Shown here: positions 5,152 through 10,040 of the stretch, piece after piece
How the letters are laid out: each line of letters opens with the position of its first letter
How positions within the stretch are numbered: the first letter of the stretch is position 1
Source: DATDDB01 sp041490205
Lineage (GTDB): Bacteria; Pseudomonadota; Gammaproteobacteria; Burkholderiales; Gallionellaceae
Length of the DNA: 10,040 nt
Direction of reading: 5' to 3'
Assembly (NCBI GenBank): GCA_041490205.1
Contig: JBGPSQ010000099.1
Coordinates: 1 to 10,040, forward strand
Made by a program: the position numbers and the translations under genes
Notes under the pieces: model-generated
Told to the model about the DNA's origin: nothing
Database searches by the model: none
The model's input: the letters and a program-made list of their open reading frames with translations, nothing else

Positions 5152-8100
5152 ATGAACGCACGTTACGCCCCGGCGCAAAAAACCATGCCGAAGCTGGCCG
5201 CCGCCCCAAAGCTGGCTCTCATCATCATGCTGGGCCTGCTGCCCTGGGCAGCGGCCCATGCGAGCGCCCCGCCCGGCGGCGTGCACGCGGGCTTTACGGT
5301 ATCAACCGGCCTGAGCAATTTCACCACGGGTGGCACTTGTACCGGATGCCATACATCGCCGACCAATGCCAACGTCACTTCGGCATACAGCGCGATGCCG
5401 GGCACGAGCAACACCACCTTTGCTACCTATAGCGCATCCTCAACCCTGATTGGGTCGTATGCCAGCACGTTTGGTACGCCCGGCGGCATGCCCGCTGCGA
5501 GCGTCACCTATGCTGGCACCAACTCGGGCAACATGTCGGCGTATTTCGCCTCGTTCCATACCCCCGTGCTGGCTGCACCCGCGGCCATCACCCTGGCGCA
5601 CGGCGCAGTCTATGGCGGCCACCAGATCGTCGCGACGGTCGGCCAGGACTACCTGGTGGACACTACCACCTATAGCGGATCCGGCTTGCCGCCGGGCATC
5701 ACGGTCAATTTGAATTCGGGCTGGATTTCGGGCACTGCGCCGTCTCCCGTGACCCCTACGGTATACAACGCCCTGCTCTATGCGACCAACAGCGCCGCCA
5801 ACCCGGTCACCAGCACCGGCGTCACGTTCATTATTGGGGTCAACGCCGGACAGACCATCTCGGCCACACCGCCCGTCTCGGTGGCGATGGGTTACACCTC
5901 CACCTTCGCCGCCACCGGCGGCGGCTCCGGCAATGCGATCACCGTGACCAACACCTCCCTGGCCGGGATATGCACGGTAGGCATCGTCGGCTCGACCGTG
6001 ACGGTGACGCCGGTCGGCGTGGGCACTTGCACCTACACGCTGAACCAGGCGGGCACCGTGGTTTCGGCGGGCTCGGCCGGATACGACGCGGGCACGCTCA
6101 ACGGCAGCACCAGCATCACGCAGGGCACGCAAACAATCGGCTGGACGCTGCCGACCCTGCCGCTGTATGCCAACAATGCCACGGGCAGCATAGCAGCCAC
6201 GACGAATGCCCCCGGCCTGACCGTCACCCTGTCCTCCGCCACGCTCTCTGTCTGTACGCTGAATGGAGCCGCGCCTTATGTCGTGACCGGCATCGCCGCC
6301 GGTACCTGTACCATCAATGCGACCCAGAGCGGAAATGCCAACTGGCTGCCCGCCAGCGGGGTTTCCACCACCATTTCATTCGCCATCACGCTCGCTCCGC
6401 AGACCATCACCATGCCCGCGCCAACCGTGGTGGTGGGCGGGGGGGCGGTGGCGATCGCACCGGCCGCGCCGACCGTGCCTGCAGGCGGCGTGACCCTGAC
6501 CAACCAAACCCCGTTGCAATGCACCCTGGGGGGCTCCCCCGGCGCCTACACGCTCACCGGCCTGCACGCGGGCGCCAGCAACTGCGTGCTGTGGGCCAGC
6601 TCGGCGGCGACCACCCAGTACGCAGCGGTCACCAACCAGCCATTGAATGTCTCGGTCGGGAAGGGCACGCAGACCATCTCGCCCAACACCGTTCCGGCGC
6701 TGGCATCCGGCGGCACGGCACAGTTGGTACCGACTTCCAATACGGCCAATCCCATCCTGTATACGAGCAGCACGCCCGCCGTCTGCTCGGTCTCGGCCAC
6801 CGGCCTGATCACCGCCGCTGCCGCGACCGGGGGACAGACCTGCAAGATACTGCTCGACCAGGCCGTAACCACCGACTATAACCCCGCAACTCAGGTGCCA
6901 GTCTCCATCATCGTGGGCCTGTATGGTCAGAGCATCACCCTGGGCACGGTCACCGCCGTGTCCTACCAGCCCGCGGGCACCACCTACGGCACGGGAACCA
7001 TCTCCGCCACGGCCAGCAACTCGGCTGTTCCCGCCACCACCTCGCCAGCGGTGACATTTACCTCCAACACGCCCGCGACATGTTCCGTCGCGGCGGGGGC
7101 TTCGCCCGGAACAGCGGTCATCACCGGCCTGGCGGCAGGCACGAATAACTGCATCATCGTTGGCCAGGTGGCGGGCGTGACGGGCGTATTGAATCCGGCC
7201 ACGCTCCCCTTCCCCGCGATCTCCATTGCGCAGACCGGACAATCGCTGGCGTACATCGTCACGCCCTCGATCAGCGTGGGCGCCAGCACGACCACCAGCG
7301 CCGCTTCCAATTCTGCCGCAGGCCCGGCCACCGGCCTGGCCGTGGCCTATGGCACCACCAGCGCCGGCACGATCTGCACGGTGTCGCCCACCGGAACGGT
7401 CAGCGGCACCGGCGTGGGCACCTGTGCGATCACTTACAATCAGGCGGGCAACGCCAATTATTCCGCCGCCGCCCCGGTGACGCAGAACATCAACATCACC
7501 ATCGGCAGCCAGACCCTGATTTTTGGCGCGGCTCCCGCCGTGAATTACCTCAGCTCCGGCGCGGTGACCGCCACCTCGACAGTCACTACGTATGGCACGG
7601 CCACTGGACTGCCGGTGAGCTATAGCAGCCTGACTCCGGCGACCTGTTCCGTGGTGGGCGCCACCGGCGTCGTCACCGGCTTGGCGGGCGGCACCTGCAC
7701 CATCGCCGCCAACCAGCCGGGCAGTGCCAATTTTAATCCGGCCGCGCAAGTTACCCAGTCGTTCACCATCAACCCGATCGCGCAGAACATCAACACGACG
7801 ACGGCCACCGGCCTTGTGGTGGGCGGCACCGTCACCCTGAACTGGACCTCCACCTCTGGCCTGCCCGTTGCCTACGCGGTATCGCCCTCCGCCGTGTGCT
7901 CGGTCAGCGGCAACGTGATCAGCGGCGTCGGCGTGGGCACTTGCGTGGTCAGCGCGACCCAGTCGGGTAACACCAACTACACTGCGGCAGGGGCGGCCAC
8001 CCAGAACGTCGTCGTCGGCCAAGGCAGCCAGTCCATCACCTTGGGCGCCACACCCGCTGTTTATGTGGGCGGCACCGGCACCTTGGCGGCCACCGCAACA

Positions 8101-10040
8101 TCCGGTCTGGCCGTCAGTTTCGCGAGCACCACCCCCAGCGTGTGCACTGTGGCAGGCACTACCGTTACCGGCGTTGCGGCGGGCACTTGCAGCATCACCG
8201 CCACCCAGATCGGCAACGCCAACTGGACTGCAGCCACGCCAGTGACGCTGAGCTTCAGTATCGCCTACCAGCCGCCCACCGCAGGCGCGGCCAGCATGAG
8301 CGTGCAACTGAATAATTCTGCGACGCTGGATCTCGCGCCGTTCATCACCGGCCTTGGCGTTACCGGCGTCAGCGTATCTGCACAGCCCGCGCATGGCGTG
8401 GTGAGCGTGTCCGGCACCAAGGTGACTTACACGCCCAGCAAGGATTACTTCGGGACGGACAGCTTCAAGTACCTGGCCTATAACGGCGGGGGTGCTTCGC
8501 CCGCCCCGGGCACGGTGACCGTGACCGTCACGGGCCGCCCCGACCCGACCAAGGACGCGGCGGTGACTGGCCTGCTCAGCAGCCAGGCGGCAGTGGTGCA
8601 GCGCTTCGGCACCATGCAGTTGTTCAACTTCCAGCAGCGCCTGGAATCGCGCCACCACGCGCCTATGGCTGCGACCGCCGCCCAGGCTCCGGGGGCGGGC
8701 GCGCCTCCCGCACCTGGAACGCCAACGGTGCCTGCGCCTGCGGATAACCTTCCCGATCCTTCCGGCGCGCCACCTGCGCCTGCACCGGCAGGAACCACTC
8801 CCGCACCTGCCGGAGGAGCCGCGACCGGACCGCAGAATTATTTCAATAGCTGGCAGGGAAATGGCACGCAGGGCATGGGCTGGCAGAACACGGGCTATGC
8901 CAATAACCCGGGCACCCTGTTCCAGCCGCCGCAAGGAGGACTGGCCATGCCCGTCTCCAGCCCCATGGTCGGCACGATGATGAATGCCCTGACCGGCCTG
9001 GTCACCGGCTCGCAACTCAACTTGGGCGCGATCTCCAATTCGCTGGCCGCAGCACAGCAGGACGAGGGCAGGCTGGACTTCTGGGTGGCAGGCGTGATGC
9101 GCTTCGGCAACACGCAGCAGGGCGGAACCGGCACCCAGTTCGCCACGGACGGCGTCAGCATCGGCGTGGACAAGCGCCTGAACCGCTCGCTGACCGTGGG
9201 CGTGGGCGTGGGCTATGCCCGCGACAACAGCAACATCGGCACCGACGGCACCAGCAGCACCTCCAGCGGCAACAGCGTGGCCGGGTACGCCAGCTACATG
9301 ATGGATAGCGGCACGTTCATCGACGGCCTGCTGGGATACGGCAAGGTGAACTTCAATACCAACCGCTTCGTGGCGGCGGTGAACGACTTTGCGCGCGCCT
9401 CGCGCACCGGCGACCAGTTGTTCGGCTCGGTGTCGTTCGGCTACGAGCGCCGCAACGAAGGCGTGCTGTGGTCGCCCTATGGCCGTTACGACTTTGCATT
9501 CAACCGCCTGAATGCGGGCACCGAGACGGGCGCGGGTATCAATGCGCTGAGCTATGCCAGCCAGAACCTGAGCAGCTCGCACCTCTCGCTCGGCATGCGC
9601 TTGCAGTCCGTGCACCAGACCGATTTCGGCGTGGCGCAGCCGCACGCGCGCATCGAATACCAGCGCGGGCTGCAGACGGCCGCGCAGACCTCGATCTCTT
9701 ATGCCGACCTGCTGGGCACGCAGTATGCGCTTCCCGGCACTTCGCTGAATACCAGCGCAATGGTGTTCGGGGTGGGCAGCGACCTGGTGGTGAGCGACAG
9801 TCTCAAGCTCGCACTCGACTACCAGCGCCTGCGCTCCGGCGGGTTCGAGAATTACCAGTCGCTCAACTTCCGCCTCACCAAGACGCTGGACGGCAGGAAC
9901 GACCTGCGATCCTACGTGTACTGGGCCGACGCCAAGAGGCAGGATCCCCGGGTCGGTATGGGCGCAGTGAAGGAGCTGGACAAGCGCGTGACGTGGACCG
10001 GGATCGTCGGAAAGTACTTCACCGCCATCGCGGTGCCGGA
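5152..10040 (+). CDS. Giant cytochrome c/Ig-repeat autotransporter, 3' end outside the window
   Basis: The frame is open for 1629 residues to the window edge. The ATG at 5152 follows GGGGGA (5139-5144) at 7 bases. Domains in order: signal peptide 1-37 (LALIIMLGLLPWAAAHA, cut before SAPPGG); cytochrome c-like domain about 38-137, with CTGCH at 63-67, a candidate Met113 ligand (GGMPAAS) and closing helix NMSAYFASF (127-135); He_PIG-like Ig domain about 140-230 (LPPGITVNLNSGWISGT); nine Ig-like repeats 234-1040; a cadherin/Big-like domain about 1044-1128 (PAHGVVSVSGTKVTYTPS, YFGTDSFKY); a linker region about 1129-1300 with a Pro/Ala-rich core 1184-1223; and an autotransporter barrel about 1308-1579. 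Twelve alternating strands can be counted, from LDFWVAGVMRFG to YQSLNFRLTKTL. Type V secretion would thread the passenger through or beside the barrel to the surface. Frame and composition continue past strand 12 for at least 50 residues, which is odd. Haem attachment needs periplasmic Ccm machinery before translocation, also unusual. Surface electron transfer, redox sensing or adhesion are possible roles. Confidence 0.88.
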   Translation, partial: MNARYAPAQKTMPKLAAAPKLALIIMLGLLPWAAAHASAPPGGVHAGFTVSTGLSNFTTGGTCTGCHTSPTNANVTSAYSAMPGTSNTTFATYSASSTLIGSYASTFGTPGGMPAASVTYAGTNSGNMSAYFASFHTPVLAAPAAITLAHGAVYGGHQIVATVGQDYLVDTTTYSGSGLPPGITVNLNSGWISGTAPSPVTPTVYNALLYATNSAANPVTSTGVTFIIGVNAGQTISATPPVSVAMGYTSTFAATGGGSGNAITVTNTSLAGICTVGIVGSTVTVTPVGVGTCTYTLNQAGTVVSAGSAGYDAGTLNGSTSITQGTQTIGWTLPTLPLYANNATGSIAATTNAPGLTVTLSSATLSVCTLNGAAPYVVTGIAAGTCTINATQSGNANWLPASGVSTTISFAITLAPQTITMPAPTVVVGGGAVAIAPAAPTVPAGGVTLTNQTPLQCTLGGSPGAYTLTGLHAGASNCVLWASSAATTQYAAVTNQPLNVSVGKGTQTISPNTVPALASGGTAQLVPTSNTANPILYTSSTPAVCSVSATGLITAAAATGGQTCKILLDQAVTTDYNPATQVPVSIIVGLYGQSITLGTVTAVSYQPAGTTYGTGTISATASNSAVPATTSPAVTFTSNTPATCSVAAGASPGTAVITGLAAGTNNCIIVGQVAGVTGVLNPATLPFPAISIAQTGQSLAYIVTPSISVGASTTTSAASNSAAGPATGLAVAYGTTSAGTICTVSPTGTVSGTGVGTCAITYNQAGNANYSAAAPVTQNINITIGSQTLIFGAAPAVNYLSSGAVTATSTVTTYGTATGLPVSYSSLTPATCSVVGATGVVTGLAGGTCTIAANQPGSANFNPAAQVTQSFTINPIAQNINTTTATGLVVGGTVTLNWTSTSGLPVAYAVSPSAVCSVSGNVISGVGVGTCVVSATQSGNTNYTAAGAATQNVVVGQGSQSITLGATPAVYVGGTGTLAATATSGLAVSFASTTPSVCTVAGTTVTGVAAGTCSITATQIGNANWTAATPVTLSFSIAYQPPTAGAASMSVQLNNSATLDLAPFITGLGVTGVSVSAQPAHGVVSVSGTKVTYTPSKDYFGTDSFKYLAYNGGGASPAPGTVTVTVTGRPDPTKDAAVTGLLSSQAAVVQRFGTMQLFNFQQRLESRHHAPMAATAAQAPGAGAPPAPGTPTVPAPADNLPDPSGAPPAPAPAGTTPAPAGGAATGPQNYFNSWQGNGTQGMGWQNTGYANNPGTLFQPPQGGLAMPVSSPMVGTMMNALTGLVTGSQLNLGAISNSLAAAQQDEGRLDFWVAGVMRFGNTQQGGTGTQFATDGVSIGVDKRLNRSLTVGVGVGYARDNSNIGTDGTSSTSSGNSVAGYASYMMDSGTFIDGLLGYGKVNFNTNRFVAAVNDFARASRTGDQLFGSVSFGYERRNEGVLWSPYGRYDFAFNRLNAGTETGAGINALSYASQNLSSSHLSLGMRLQSVHQTDFGVAQPHARIEYQRGLQTAAQTSISYADLLGTQYALPGTSLNTSAMVFGVGSDLVVSDSLKLALDYQRLRSGGFENYQSLNFRLTKTLDGRNDLRSYVYWADAKRQDPRVGMGAVKELDKRVTWTGIVGKYFTAIAVP
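5851..8268 (+). repeat. Nine tandem Ig-like repeats with paired cysteines
   Basis: Within the autotransporter, units begin at residues 234, 327, 417, 507, 593, 697, 787, 878 and 960, each marked by a QTI, QSI, QSL, QTL or QNI signature. They run 80-104 residues. A typical unit reads QT(I/L), then P-A-V, T-S-LPVSYSS-TPATCSV, VTGLAGGTCTI, A-NQ-G-NANF-PA, and T-SF-I. Every unit has exactly two cysteines, 15-23 residues apart: 274/293, 368/386, 457/478, 545/564, 644/667, 742/758, 832/849, 916/931 and 998/1013. The repeats are diverged at the DNA level, so this is an old array rather than a recent duplication. Units 6-9 are the most alike. Confidence 0.85.

Noticed and set aside
6376..9645. A 1089-codon open frame on the minus strand, antisense to the autotransporter
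   Set aside because: The translation is dominated by Arg, Gly, His and Ala with no domain, signal or membrane pattern, while the plus strand gives clear Ig repeats and barrel strands. It is the usual shadow of a GC-rich gene lacking stops in the opposite phase.
9942..9953. GGATCCCCGGGT, identical to part of a common cloning polylinker
   Set aside because: The flanks do not continue as vector sequence and the coding frame is kept through it. It is more likely chance, though noted because it lies in the suspect 3' end.

Overview
The window looks like a complete short contig, or one end of a contig, from a Gram-negative proteobacterium, most likely a betaproteobacterium. It is open at both edges. 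The lineage call rests on a PgsA with the proteobacterial N-terminus and CDP-alcohol phosphatidyltransferase motif, a CCA-encoding tRNA-Pro(TGG), Sec signal peptides ahead of periplasmic or outer-membrane proteins, and a 12-strand autotransporter barrel. Resemblance to iron- or nitrogen-cycling betaproteobacteria is only an impression from the cytochrome-rich 3' half.

Layout. Positions 1-90 hold the tail of an unidentified, possibly transposase-related gene. Next comes an AT-richer gene for a 180-residue protein with two hydrophobic segments (165-707), then a REP-like inverted-repeat element (about 724-803) in the gap before a VOC/glyoxalase-fold protein (895-1341). A small two-helix membrane protein (1395-1655) follows, then about 530 bases with no credible gene. 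A secreted cyanovirin-N-type (CVNH) protein lies at 2184-2603 and ends in a long hairpin. A palindrome-rich spacer leads to pgsA (2854-3453). The tRNA-Pro promoter overlaps the pgsA stop codon, and a GC-rich hairpin follows the tRNA.

The 3' half is the most striking part. A long regulatory leader (about 3710-3987) carries CCCCTA/TAGGGG elements, a sigma70-like promoter, a TACGTA tandem repeat and a foldable leader. It precedes two genes separated by 3 bases. The first encodes an exported monohaem cytochrome c domain (CQHCH) joined to two fibronectin-III-like domains. The second encodes at least 1629 residues: signal peptide, a second cytochrome c-like domain (CTGCH), a putative Ig (He_PIG-like) domain, nine cysteine-paired Ig-like repeats of 80-104 residues, a cadherin/Big-type domain, a Pro/Ala-rich linker and an autotransporter barrel. 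Together they suggest that haem proteins are made as a pair, with one displayed at the cell surface by type V secretion. That would suit surface electron transfer or redox sensing coupled to adhesion. The function is inference; the domain order can be read directly.

The reading frame runs at least 50 residues past barrel strand 12 to the end of the window. That is unusual for an autotransporter, so the last ~140 bases could be a genuine extension or a chimeric join.
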